64,000 nucleotides of DNA from contig JACMZG010000032.1 of NCBI GenBank assembly GCA_018340805.1, positions 7,806,098 through 7,870,097 of the forward strand, given 5' to 3'. The position numbers and the translations under genes are program-made. The notes under the pieces were generated by a model. The model saw only the letters and a program-made list of their open reading frames with translations, was not told where the DNA came from and ran no database searches. This stretch comes from Microvelia longipes. Lineage: Eukaryota > Arthropoda > Insecta > Hemiptera > Veliidae. How positions within the stretch are numbered: position 1 is the first letter of the stretch; each line of letters starts with the position of its first letter. Positions 1 to 9,717 of this stretch are shown here, one piece after another.

Positions 1-279
1 GGATTCCGACTTCCATGGCCACCGTCCTGCTGTCTTAAGCAACCAACGCCTTTCATGGTGTCTGATGAGCGTCGATTTTGGCGCCTTAACTCCGCGTTTG
101 GTTCATCCCACAGCGCCAGTTCTGCTTACCAAAAATGGCCCACTTGGCACCCGGATCCGAGCCCCGGCTTCACTAAACCAAGCAAGCCGGGGTTCTCATC
201 CATTTAAAGTTTGAGAATAGGTTGAGGTCGTTTCGACCCCAAGGCCTCTAATCATTCGCTTTACCAGATGAGACTCGTC
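1..279 (-). rRNA. 28S rRNA gene fragment (central part)
   Basis: The reverse complement reads as conserved large-subunit rRNA, including TCTGGTAAAGCGAATGATTA, the CTCAACCTATTCTCAAACTT stretch, GTAAGCAGAACTGGCGCTG and GGTGGCCATGGAAGTCGGAA near the window edge. It is the part of 28S well upstream of the R1/R2 sites. It stops abruptly where the A/T-rich 3' end of a retroelement begins, so the gene is interrupted here. The 28S 5' side of this break is not present next to the element's other end. Confidence 0.95.
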
Positions 280-796
280 ATTAAAATATGACTTTATTGG
301 TTAAGTACATAATATTTGGGGTTTGGCCCCCCGTGGGCCTACAACTATAAAGTATATAAATTAGGTTAGTCTACAGGTTTATTGTATACATAGTTAGTAA
401 TAAACTAATTCTTAATCTAATCCTTATTATAAGGGAGGCTACTCAAGTAATTAAATTTTACAATTACTTACATTTTCTAAAAACAAAAAGAAAAAAAACT
501 TATGTCCTATGGTAAAGAATACTAGTTCCTATGAAGTGAGACTTATTTAGCCGTTGTCAAGATGCCTTTTTGCCATGGCAATTGAGTATCTTAACGCTGT
601 AAGCGACAAAGTCAAGTCAGTCTTCCTTGGAGACTGTGAGTCCAAGATCCTGAAGGGCTTTTCTAGTCCTCATGGGGATAGCTACTCGGCTACCAATTAC
701 TAAAGGAAGGACTTTAAAACTTCTCCCCTCAAATCTTCTCATAAGAGATTCTCTAAGATCGATATATTTGAGGCCCTTACCCTCAGCAACACGCTT
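280..796 (-). other. EL1 3' UTR and end of RLE domain
   Basis: This is an A/T-rich 3' UTR carrying a GC-rich block at about 318-343 that recurs at the 3' ends of C2, G, E, C3, F and H (gggtttggccccccgtggg form). The block can fold as GGCCC-loop-GGGCC. Positions 560-796 still encode the C-terminal end of the ORF3 endonuclease region in broken frames (similar to 29836-30027). R2-type enzymes recognise their 3' UTR RNA as a structure, so a conserved hairpin here is plausible, though that role is inferred. Confidence 0.6.
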
Positions 797-1186
797 TCAA
801 GAATCGCCATCTTCATAAGCAATAGCAACATCAACAACATTGATTTCATCATCGTTGATGCAAACAATGTCCGGCCTAAGGGTGACTGTGTCATATCCTG
901 TCTCCACTTCGAAGGGAGTTTCTACGAACACCTGCCACCCATGTTCTCCCAACTTGTTCGCTACGAACTCTTTAATGTCATCATGTCGTTTAACAATCTT
1001 ATTATGGTTACAGGGGCAGACATTAAGAACGTGTTTCAATGTTTCCCTGTCCCCTTCACACCGTCTACATAAGGGATCAAGACTTCTATCAACTCGCCTC
1101 AATGCCTCCCTTGTACCAAATGTATTGGCTCTAAGTTGGATGGCAGTTAGGTAAAGTGACTCCCTCAATAAGGTCTCATCTCTCAA
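797..1186 (-). pseudogene. EL1 ORF3 restriction-like endonuclease domain
   Basis: The 129-residue segment begins after the RT-RLE linker. It shows the CCHC cluster of R2-type endonucleases (CRRCEGDRETLKHVLNVC), followed by the PD-(D/E)XK-like core (LRPDIV ... INVVDVAIAYEDGDS). In R2 elements this domain nicks the 28S target. It is out of frame with the RT segment just upstream (frameshift near 1190-1210) and ends at a stop inside the domain, so the protein is broken. Confidence 0.8.
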
Positions 1187-1209
1187 CCACCTATTACCAA
1201 CCGGGTCTT

Positions 1210-2325
1210 CTACAAAGCATTTAACACCATGCCCGGTGGCACCTTTATCAGCCCACTCATTGATATCATCTTGCTCCCTGATAACTCTAGCAAGAGCAAG
1301 GTTAGGGCCATCACCCTAATGCCCATGAGTTCGGCGGCCCTTCTTGCTCTACGAAGAACATTATTAGTTGCGCAATAGAAACCAATTAGAGGGTCGTTGC
1401 TATCTAAGACTGCTTTTGTTGCCTTGAGGTTTGAGAGCCATACCCTATTACATATTCTAAGGATTCCTAGAACACCATCCTTGGTTCTGGCATGCAGCAA
1501 ACCCTTGGGTGTACTAGGTGGCAAGTGCAATATTTCCTTGACCCAGACTTTAAGGCTTTTGTCACAATTCTTTAACTTAGTAGCAGAAGGAGGGTCTATA
1601 GCCATTCTGTAGAAGTTCCTAGGCAGAATGTACTCATACATAAGTTTGAGTTTCTGTCTAGGTTTCAAGTTAAGGCTAGAGACCCTAGGAATGCTACCAA
1701 TTAAGTTCTCCAGTATCTTGTTGTTATCAAGGCCCCTGAATGGATCAAAGTTTATCCCTAAACATTTAAACTTATCATCTAAAGTTAGAGATCTAACCTG
1801 CTTATTGCTAATACTTAAACTAGGGTTCGCAATATTCATGGAGCCACTAGGTTGCCTCTTTAGCCAGTAGGTTGCGCATTTCTCGAATGAGAGCTCCATG
1901 TTGATGTTATTAAGGAAGGCAACAACCCCAGCAAGCTTGAGTTGTGCTTCCTCAGGAGTCTTGCACAAGATGACGAGGTCATCAGCATAAGCCGAAGGCC
2001 TATACCCCTCGTCACTGGCTTCAGCGAGCCACCTAATTAGCGGCTCCAAAACATTGTTAAACGGAATTAGAGAAGAAGGGTCACCCTGCTTCACACCTCT
2101 TTTCATGCTAATAACAGTGTCCCCTCTGCATGTCTTGAATGTTGTGACAGTACCCTCATACATGCTCATAACTCTGGTCACAACATCTTCATGCATTCCG
2201 TTACCCTGTAAGGAGCCTCTGTTCGCCTCGTGTGGCACTGAATCAAAAGCCCTCTTGATGTCTATCACAACAACAACTAGATCTTTCTTCTTACTTTTCG
2301 CCCTTCTCGTGGCTTCGTCCAACAA
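1210..2325 (-). pseudogene. EL1 ORF3 reverse transcriptase (partial)
   Basis: This 371-residue segment carries RT motifs in order: VVVIDIKRAFDSVPHEA (motif A), RGVKQGDPSS (motif B), YADDLVILCK (motif C, catalytic YADD), then thumb and linker with KPRQKLKLMYEYILPRNFYRMAIDPP and HLPPSTPKGLLHARTKDG. The last two are signature strings shared by the R2-like families of this window. The fingers region before motif A is missing because of a deletion that joins it to the zinc-finger segment near 2380. A frameshift separates it from the RLE. Confidence 0.85.
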
Positions 2326-2380
2326 GAAGCAGTTCTCAAACGTACCATTGACCCTTTCTGTCTATGGCTGAATTCTACCC

Positions 2381-2674
2381 CTAGAGGTAGAAAATGAAAG
2401 AGCAAATCATCAACTCCACAGGGGAAAGGTAGATCGGGCAAAATTTAGGACCACTACATTTAGCATGATGGATAGTAGCACTCGAATATTTGTCAAAGCT
2501 TTTATCGCATTTGACACACTTCCAAGAAATTTCAGAGCCAGGGTGCTGAGTTTTGATGTGTCTTATAAAGCCACCCTGGCCTCCTGCTGAAACGAATACT
2601 CGAGAGCCACAGAAATAACAGTGTGATCCTTCTTTAAATGGTATATTTACACTAAACTTAGGACTAATAGACAT
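2381..2674 (-). pseudogene. EL1 ORF3 N-terminal zinc fingers
   Basis: The 97-residue segment has two fingers: CYFCGSRVF...FIRHIKTQH (C-x2-C...H-x4-H) and CVKCDKSFDKYSSATIHHAKC (C-x2-C...H/C). These match the N-terminal target-binding fingers of R2-like elements C1-C3 and E in this window. The third finger and Myb-like domain are deleted, and the frame runs into RT sequence near 2380. This part would bind 28S target DNA in an intact enzyme. Confidence 0.75.
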
Positions 2675-2720
2675 TGTTAGAAACGTACTGGTTTCTATTG
2701 CTTACTCTCCTAGCCTCTCT

Positions 2721-3834
2721 TTAGTAGAAGGGACACGAGTGGTCCGTGATTAGATGTTTATCATCTAGAGAGGCTTCTCTGCAGGCCCCACAGGATGGAC
2801 TCGAGTCATTTTTCTTCAAGGGACAGTCAACACGCTTGTGTCCCTCTTTGCAGCAGAAGCCGCAAACAATATCCTTGACCTTACAATTTTTGCTTGAGTG
2901 CCCCACTCTAAAGCATTTGAGGCACCTAGAGATCCAAATATGATTTTTCACCTGAATCACAGACCACTTAGCTAATCACTAATCTCCTTAGCTAATTCAA
3001 CCACCCATCTTACATGTTTACCCCCCGTAATCCAAGGACAAGGAAGGTTAAACACCGGATTTATGGATTGGTCCAGGTTACTGGTTTCTTTATGTTTTGG
3101 TAGGGTAGCTAAATTAAGTAAGATTCCCTCAACAAGTTGTTGCCTGGAAACTTCAGGACCAACACCTTCTAGAATAACCGTCTCCGCAGGAGGGTTCGGT
3201 ATTCTAGCTTTGATCAAGAACTCAGCTAGCCTAGGACAATGAAAGATCAGATCCCTATCTACTTGGGATTCGCATTCTATTAAGAACGCTACTCCCTTGT
3301 TTCTAGGTCTCATATTGACAACTTTGGCTCCAGACACTGCTGGTCAAAATAATGGTTCTTAACCCTTCAATGAAGCTCAGGCTGGGCTCCCGCACTATTA
3401 GGAGTCGTTCCTTGTTTTACAGAAGACCTTGAAGAATCTTGACTAAGGGATACAGTCGAACCGTTCGAGTTAGGGGAGTTGATCACCTTTTCACTATCAT
3501 CCAATGGTTCGATTATGACACTAGTTTGAAGGTTGACTTTAGTCGGAGGTTTCAGAGGAGGCAAGCCTCTAGGCGCCCGCGTGGGGGGAAATGGTTTAGG
3601 GCGAGGAGGACGTGGATCAGGGACTGGAGGATTAAGCATGGGCTGGGGAGGCGGAGGATTAGGGTGCGGCGTAACCTTCTTCTTCTTTTTCTTTTTGGGT
3701 TTTTGGAAATCAAGAGAGGCCGGAGGTGCGGGGGGCGCCGGAGGTGCAGGGGGTAGAGCCGGCATAGCATTATCGCCATTGACATCACCAACCCCATCAC
3801 CCCCAGCGTCCTTCACGTCGCCACCATCCACCAC
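2721..3834 (-). pseudogene. EL1 ORF2 gag-like protein (RRM-like plus CCHC knuckles)
   Basis: Three overlapping-frame pieces (3367-3834, 2972-3337, 2721-2960) form one gag. It starts with an acidic and proline-rich N-terminus (PPAPPAPPAPPA), followed by a lysine run and a globular region ending in ITGGKHVRWVVELAKEI. The knuckles are CLKCFRVGHSSKNC, CGFCCKEGHKRVDC and a third C-x2-C...H. It ends DHSCPFY-stop just before ORF3. Gag proteins coat element RNA in non-LTR elements with two ORFs. Conventional R2 lacks one. Two frameshifts break it. Confidence 0.7.
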
Positions 3835-4121
3835 AGCCCCGCAATTACATCTCCTAATGCCTTAAACAAATTTATAGAATCGCGAGGAGACCTCGAGCTC
3901 CACCGATTTAGCCATTATGTCAGCAGCGCACTTGCTGACATCGAGAGCCAAGTTGGTGACTCTCGATCTGACTAAACCAAGTGTTTTAGCCAGCTCACAG
4001 TGACTGTCGATGGTAATCTTTCTTGTGTTAAAGAGCCCGAGTAAGCTCTCCTCAAGATCCTTTAATCCCTGGAGGGCCTATTCAGTGTCCCTTCTACCCA
4101 AGTTTTTATACTCATTTAAAT

Positions 4122-5415
4122 CTAAATTGATAGGCTCAAAAAGAGCACCCTCGTCTTCAGAGTCGCTCCTTTTCTTTTAGGTGGATTACCCCCTACCAAA
4201 GAGTGGAGAATGAATGTGTTCTCCTCAAGACTGCAGTTGTCTTCCCCCTTCAACCAGATGTGAGGCTGGAATCTCTCAGGAGAATCCCTCTCAATCTGAT
4301 GTTGAGGGACATAAGACAGCTGCCCTCTATCGTTAGTCCTTACGAAATCAACCTGGGAAGGGCCTACCTCGGCATAATCCCCGTGCAATGGAATAATCCT
4401 CGCATAGGGATCGTCCGGATCAGGCCAGACCCCTCTCTCGCAGGACCCTTCACTTTCATCCTCCAACTCTTTAAGGGGCTCTAAAAAGGTTACCTGTTTT
4501 TTTTCTTAATTCTAATTTACTTCTAGGAGTACCAGATGCTTGACTAGACTCAGCAGTGTTGTCTTGAGAGCATAGGTCGTTCTTGAAGTCCAGCTCAATT
4601 TGACCAGAGGCAATTCCTTCGTTAATCTCAAGTTCTTTGCACATTTTGTCCTTTAGCTGAGCGAATTTGGTATCCAAATCTTTCCTAAGAGCTGCGAAGA
4701 CTGGTTTCTTGCCCTTAGCTCTGAGAGTATCGATGCCATATAGCCTTTTTAGCACTTCCTTTTCAATATTATAGTGTCTTCTCAGTTCTGATTTCCAGTT
4801 ATTACAGGCGATTTTTCTTTGTTTTGCTTTTCCAAGGTTAATTAAATTCCTGACTCCATTCTCCTTCTGAGCGATTGATAGTTCAATCTTCTCTTCCGGT
4901 AGGGGAGCCAGGGCCTTAATTAAATCAGGGAGGAATCCATCTTGGGGAGTTGTCTTTGGTGGCTCTACGTACACCTTGATGATATCACCATGGTGACATC
5001 TACCACTAGGGTTTTCCATGAAAGAATGGATTATACTCTCCGCAAAGGTTGAAGCTATCGTAGATGTTTCCTCCCTGGAAGAGAAAACCGGCTCAGTATA
5101 AGGGAAGTCTAACGAGTTGGCAGTCTGGAAAGAGTTGTTCACAGAGTAGTGTCCGGAACCACCAAAGGAGGTTATCAAACCACTACTGAAGGATCCTCTT
5201 CTGCTAGAACAGTGGAAGCCATCTCAATCCAGTGACGAGACCGACTGGCTATGACTACCACTGAGATTATCAGACCTTGATAAAAACGTCATTGGCGGAT
5301 ACGCTCTGCCAGATTGGCAAAAGCTTCTCTCGCTGACGTTTTCATGCAATACTTCATTCTCAATGAGAGGACTTTCCGAGGTATAGCTCATATCTAGTTC
5401 AGTTTGGATAGTCAA
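4122..5415 (-). pseudogene. EL1 ORF1, unknown protein conserved between three-ORF elements
   Basis: Pieces 5224-5415 and 4471-5178 share one frame, separated by an in-frame TGA near 5222. Element F reads Trp at the matching place (SLSWDG against SLD-stop-DG). Piece 4122-4466 follows after a frameshift. The protein has a Ser-rich start, a SFGGSGHYSVN motif, FMENPSG, QDGFLPDLIKALAP, a long basic helical region, and a C-terminal GVWPDPDDPYARIIPLHG motif. Element F carries the same motifs. I recognise no known domain, and a role in RNA binding or particle assembly is only a guess. Confidence 0.65.
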
Positions 5416-5419
5416 TCCT

Positions 5420-6615
5420 CGAAACTGACTAGGTAGACACTATACTTATTTTATCCTCTAATTCAAGTCCCTAGTCAACAGGACTTGATTTGACAGTTAA
5501 GATGAGAGAAGATGAATTAAAGAGTATAAAATTCTTTATCCAAAGACACCTCACTCGGGGTTATCCCATCAACTAGATGGTATCCCGTTCGACGTCATGA
5601 AGTTCAGATAAGTTGATGTCCTAAGTCCCTAGGACTTGCTCGTATTGCAAAGTGACAGAAGTGAGAATTGTTCAGAATAAGATTCTAAACAAAACGATAC
5701 TACTAACTTAAGCGTACGATGACTTATCTAAATTGATGATGTCATAGAATACTTAAGTTAAAGAAACTTTCAAAGCCCCATAACTTTGTGGGACGTACAT
5801 AGAACTAAAACATTTCAAGAGTAAAATGACTTTAAAATGAAGCCCTGAACCGAAAAAGACCTCACACGGGGGGTCTTAAACGAACTTTAAAAAATTGCCT
5901 TATGACGTCATAAGTTCATTTTTTAAAGCCGCAAAAGTTGGTGAAATTAACTTAAATTAAAAAACTAATTTTAACTTTAATTAAAAAATTCTTTAAAGAA
6001 TCGAAAAAGACCTCACAAGAGGGGTCTAATGCGAACTTTATAAATATAGGTCAGTAATGACTTCAATTGTCCAATTGACGTCATTTGAATTGAGTAACTT
6101 TTTTACTTAAATACAGGCGAAGTTTGAAGCTAAATAACTTGGGCTGTGTTGGTCCTATGTGCTTCAGACCGGTGTCGTTTTAAAGGTCTAAAAAAGACGA
6201 ATTAAAAAACACCTCACACGAAGGTCCAGCAGGTCTCAGGAGCCTAGTTACTTAATTAAGTTTTTTTTCAAAAAAGCTTAATAACTTCAAAACTACTTAC
6301 TTTATCCAAGTAAAACTTTCTCTAAAATGTTTAAAAAGCTCGGGCTATCATGAAGTTCATAGAACAACACTATAACTGTACTATATGGCACTGTAGTTCA
6401 ATTTAAACTAGGATTTATAACAATTTAAGTCTTAAATCATTAATAATTAAGTTAATATAAGTTCGAAAAAATTTAACACTGCAAAAATGTTTGTCACTAA
6501 TTATCCTAACACTATGCCAAAAATGGCAGGGATCTAATGTGTTTTACCCTATTAAAATAGGGAAAAACACGGAGCGCAGTTTCTAACCGACCGACCTGGA
6601 CCGAATCAGGAAGTG
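5420..6615 (-). promoter_or_regulatory. EL1 5' UTR with repeated CCTCAC-GGGG and TGACGTCA motifs
   Basis: No ORF is present for about 1.2 kb. A motif of the form AAAGACCTCACACGGGGGGT recurs at about 5544, 5859, 6009 and 6208, each followed within about 40-80 bases in the first three cases by GACGTCA. Perfect TGACGTCA palindromes lie at 5903-5910 and 6076-6083, and a GACGTCATGA lies at 5591-5600. Element E has the same pair (43029-43036 and 43141-43169). This suggests an internal promoter or processing module of this family, by inference. Confidence 0.5.
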
Positions 6616-7366
6616 GTAAAAAATTTTTAAATCTCCTGGTCCTGAACTCCCTTTCTTTATCTACTGAACAAAAGCTATGAGCTCCTATACAATGCTATGT
6701 TCCTGGCACTTAATTTTCTATTTTTTGATTTTAAGCCCAAAAAGCCTAGAAATATGCTCTAAGGCCTATTTGGTGGCCTTTTTTTCTTCTGCCAAAACAC
6801 TCTCTCTCTGGTTCTCCAGAAAGTTGAACTACAGAATCGCTAAACAAAAGTTAACTTTCCAATATATGTATAACTACTCCTTTGTTACTACAAAAAGCTT
6901 TATACTTGCAACCTTCCTTGCAATAAGGTTATAAAACCACGTGGCGTTAAAAAAACCACGTGGTTTCTTATAAAAACTTGACTTATATGTCTTCAAGCTC
7001 GATATACTCTAGGTTCCTCTTGATGGAATATATCGATCGATATATCAAACTCTTCAGTAGACTTTGCTCTTTATTTTGGAACAAAAAAAAAAAAACAAAA
7101 CGTCTTAGCGATAAATCTTAAGAGATTTAAAGCCAAAGTTGGAAAAGCAGTTAAAAGAAAACCGCTTACCTTCTTAAATCCCAATGAATTTCTTCAAAAA
7201 AACTCAAAATAAAACAGTCCACTTATATAAAACTTTAATGAAACACTTGCAAATCATAACTAAAACACTTCTCAAAAACTATATACAAATAGAACTTCAA
7301 AAAACCATCAAAAATTTTGAAAAAACACGGAGCGTGACCTGTTCTAGTCAGACTCCAGGACACGAC
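6616..7366 (-). mobile_element. 5' UTR fragment of a family-C R2-like element
   Basis: The segment matches the 5' UTRs of C1 (16915-17629) and C3 (50270-50978). It shows the same order: CTGGTCCTGAACTC near its low end, ACCACGTGGTT around 6940-6965, a CGATATACTC stretch near 7000, ACGTCTTAGCGATAAATCTT near 7100, and the 5'-terminal AACACGGAGCGTGACCTG at 7324-7341. It ends at cacgac 7366, the same terminus as C3. Nothing of the coding part remains. It is joined directly to EL1 on one side and to R1 coding sequence on the other. Confidence 0.75.
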
Positions 7367-8349
7367 TGCTTTGCTTCAATGACGCCTTTCATTATTATTG
7401 AGGCTGCTTTGGGTTCTAGTCCCCATCTCTTCCTCGCTATGCCTAATAGCTTTGAGTTCATTGCCTTGCAGTCTTCAGTGGTTTCATCTATGTGTTTATA
7501 TGAAAGGTGAAGTCTTCACCAATGGTAACCCCCAAGAACTTGACTTGATTGGCCACCCCAATTTTTTCCGTCCCTACTTTGAGCTGGACTGGCCTTTCTT
7601 TGTCCATTTTTCCTTTTAGGAGTAGCGCCACGGTCTTTTTGGTCGCTAGTTCCATCTTTGCCACATTGCACCAATTGACTATTATCTGTAGAGCTTAGGA
7701 GGCATCCTCGTTTAACATTTTTCTTGAGTTGCCCGATATTAAGAGAAGAACATCGTCAGCGAACGCAATTAACTTTATCCCTGCCTCTTCTAGCCAAACT
7801 AGAAGCTGGTTAATAGTGATTGCCCACAAGAGAGGGCCTAATATAGATCCCTGTGAACATCCTTTACTGATCTTCTTTTTAAATTGGGTAAAATTCCCTG
7901 TAATGGTTACCTCTGTTTCATCTAGATAGTTTTGGATTGTATCGTAGATATTGCCTGGGCATCCTAGGGTTCTCAGAGTTTTGAGCACGTACGGCCACCA
8001 CACATTGTCAAACGCACCTGATATGTCTATGAATATGCCTAATACATATTTAAGTGTGGTGTTACTTACGAAGTCTTTTGCGTGGTTTATGGCGTCCTCT
8101 GTGCTCTTACCTGGTCTAAACCCAAACTGGCATTCGTTTAGTACCTTGTGTTTCGTTAGGTTGTAATCCAGCCTATCGTTAATTATTCTCTCGTACACCT
8201 TTCCCATCATTGAGAGGAGGCATATTGGTCTATAGGATTTTGCAATTGCAGGGTCTTTGTCTTCACCTTTCTTTAGGATCTTTACTTCGCCTGTCTTCCA
8301 TACCTTTGGAAACACTTTATTATCGTAACATGCTTGATAGAGGCTTAGA
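7367..8349 (-). mobile_element. R1-4: truncated R1-like retrotransposon
   Basis: Only RT coding sequence of an APE-type R1-like element is present, from the fingers region to beyond the palm. Its 5' (high-coordinate) end abuts 28S exactly at the R1 site (gtaggtagagaca from 8350), as expected for a 5'-truncated R1 insertion. Its 3' end is missing, because it is cut at 7366 by the 5' terminus of a family-C element. The part at 7378-7600 is closely repeated at 30779-30989. Confidence 0.85.
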
Positions 8350-8387
8350 GTAGGTAGAGACAGAGGGAATCTCGTTAAACCATTCAT
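7695..8387 (-). pseudogene. R1-4 reverse transcriptase with 28S-encoded leader
   Basis: The 230-residue ORF opens with [13 protein letters not shown], which is translated 28S sequence (8350-8387). It then enters R1 RT: SYRPICLLSMMGKVYERIIN, FGFRPGKSTEDAIN, GIFIDISGAFDNVWWPYV (motif A), GCSQGSILGPLLW (motif B) and IAFADDVLLL (motif C, FADD). These match the full-length R1 ORF2 at 20277-22505. It ends at a stop soon after FADD, and the downstream thumb is in other frames to 7370. The start lies in 28S, so this is a chimeric reading frame. Confidence 0.85.
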
Positions 8388-8422
8388 GCGCGTCTCTAAT
8401 TAGATGACGAGGCATTTGGCTA
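8350..8422 (-). rRNA. 28S fragment between R1 and R2 sites
   Basis: The 28S sequence runs from the R1 site (gtaggtagagacag) to the R2 site (ggcatttggcta). It has a few changes against the other copies in the window (ttaaacc for ttaatcc, gtctctaatt for gtcactaatt). It carries an R1-type insertion on one side and an R2-type insertion on the other, so the same 28S copy was hit twice. Confidence 0.95.
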
Positions 8423-8740
8423 TTTTTTTTTGCCCCTATGGGGTCCTTTCCTCCCCTTCCTTCCCGTCTTAGGGGCGTGTCCGGGGGGTAATAACAAAGG
8501 TCCTAAGACCCTTTGCAGGGACGGGCCTCTCCTCTCCTCGGCTTTAATAAATGGGAAAGACCCTTACATCTGTCCTGCACCGTATGACTTTACATTTACA
8601 CACTCACACACCATTCATATTTATTTACGTTAGATAAAAACCTTTCACACACACATTCGTACACAAGACTAAAAATATAAGACATCGTCTTCTCTCTTCT
8701 TTCTTCAACTCTCTCTCTCTTCTCCATGTCACGTTCGGTT

Positions 8741-9430
8741 CTATATGTCTAGGTGCCGGGTTGCGATCTCTAGCGATGACCTGAGGGCTATCATACTGCA
8801 CGTGGTCGCTAGAGATCTGATGTTGGACAACCCGCACCTACAAAGACTCCTCAGTGTGCGTAGTGGCATTGCTCCTCTTGCGCCTACTACTACAGGTTCC
8901 ACTCGAAAGCTTTCCCTATTGAAGCGGGACACAAGGAGCTCAGCTAGCTGATGGTATTTCCTGATCTTTTGATGCGCAACGACACTGAGGCCATTGCCAC
9001 TCTCGTAGGTCACTGCAATGTCTAGAACCTTCACTTTATGATTATCCACCACCATCCGGCTTGAGGCGTATCTCTTCCGCATATCTGTCCGCATATATCT
9101 GGCCTGTCCGCATATCTTTAATTTAGGATCTTCAATCCACCAGGTCCCTGGTCCTGATAGTATCTTCAAGGCTAGACACTTCTTGGGGGAGAGGCTCCTC
9201 CCGAGCTCCTCTAGACAGCTTATCACTGTGTCTAGCCTCTGTTGGACCTTCACCTCGTCTTCACCGATCAGCGTGAGGTCATCGGCTAAGGCCAACACTG
9301 TCCTACATCCCTCAGAACCCCCTGTTTCTCTGTTCAAGTCCAGGTTATTTAGAAGGGAGTTCATTACTAGATTGAAAAGCAGTGGTGAGAGGGGATCGCC
9401 CTGCTTTACTCCTCTTCTCTGATTGATATC
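8741..9430 (-). pseudogene. Element A RT palm fused to RLE remnant
   Basis: The segment reads RGVKQGDPLSPLLFN (motif B), then ALADDLTLIG (motif C), then LSPKKCLALKI. After about DPKLKICG it passes directly into the end of the endonuclease (KVKVLDIAVTYESGNG, then FRVEPVVVGARGAMPLRTL). The RT thumb, the CCHC cluster and the PD motif are therefore missing, deleted in frame. The C-terminus SSLEIATRHLDI matches the terminal motif of the other families (SIAMAKRHLDTG in G), showing a common R2-like tail. Confidence 0.75.
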
Positions 9431-9433
9431 AAC

Positions 9434-9715
9434 CTAGACACCGCCACAAGATGATGCACTATCATACATGCGGTCAACGCAGTCGGCTAAGAACACTGGG
9501 ATACCGTTCTCAGCCATTGCCTTACGGATAGCCGAGTGAGGTACCTTGTCAAAAGCTTTCTGGATGTCCAGTTGGCAGATGATGGCACCCCTTGACCCTC
9601 GCTTCCTCGCCTCTCTCATAATCTCATCTACTTTAAAGGTATTTTCGAAGCACCCATTAAGGGGCTGAAAACCTTTCTGAGCAGGCGATAGTAGTGGATT
9701 TCGTTCGGCTCAATT
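9434..9715 (-). pseudogene. Element A RT motif A region
   Basis: Translation gives SPAQKGFQPLNGCFENTF, then MREARKRGSRGAIICQLDIQKAFDKVPHSAI, the R2-type segment before and through catalytic motif A (D in QLDIQKAFD). It is separated from motif B by a frameshift near 9430. It is separated from the pre-RT segment by a deletion near 9716, where a stop codon also lies. Together these three breaks make the element non-functional. Confidence 0.75.
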
Positions 9716-9717
9716 AT

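Larger units (their letters stand above)
280..6615 (-). mobile_element. EL1: three-ORF R2-like non-LTR retrotransposon, degenerate
   Basis: Read on the minus strand this holds a 5' UTR with repeats (about 5420-6615), an unknown ORF1, a gag-like ORF2 with CCHC knuckles, and an R2-like ORF3 (zinc fingers, RT, RLE) followed by a 3' UTR. The 3' end abuts 28S at position 279, but not at the R2 site. All ORFs carry stops or frameshifts, and a deletion removes the third finger, Myb and N-terminal RT. The 5' limit is inferred from a sequence (6540-6615) resembling the 5' termini of other elements here (CTCCGTGTTTTT motif), followed by unrelated 5' UTR. Confidence 0.8.

Noticed and set aside
3439..3865. 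Plus-strand ORFs of 105-110 residues rich in Gly/Arg.
   Set aside because: They are antisense shadows of the Pro-rich gag spacer of EL1; the minus-strand frame has recognisable domains.
5543..6230. CCTCAC-GGGG repeats considered as a CRISPR-like array.
   Set aside because: Spacing is irregular (150-310 bases), repeats are degenerate, and the setting is a eukaryotic retrotransposon 5' UTR.
6938..6966. ACCACGTGGTT palindromes in family-C 5' UTRs as E-box promoters.
   Set aside because: They recur in three copies of one family and might be functional, but copies share recent ancestry, so conservation alone is not evidence.
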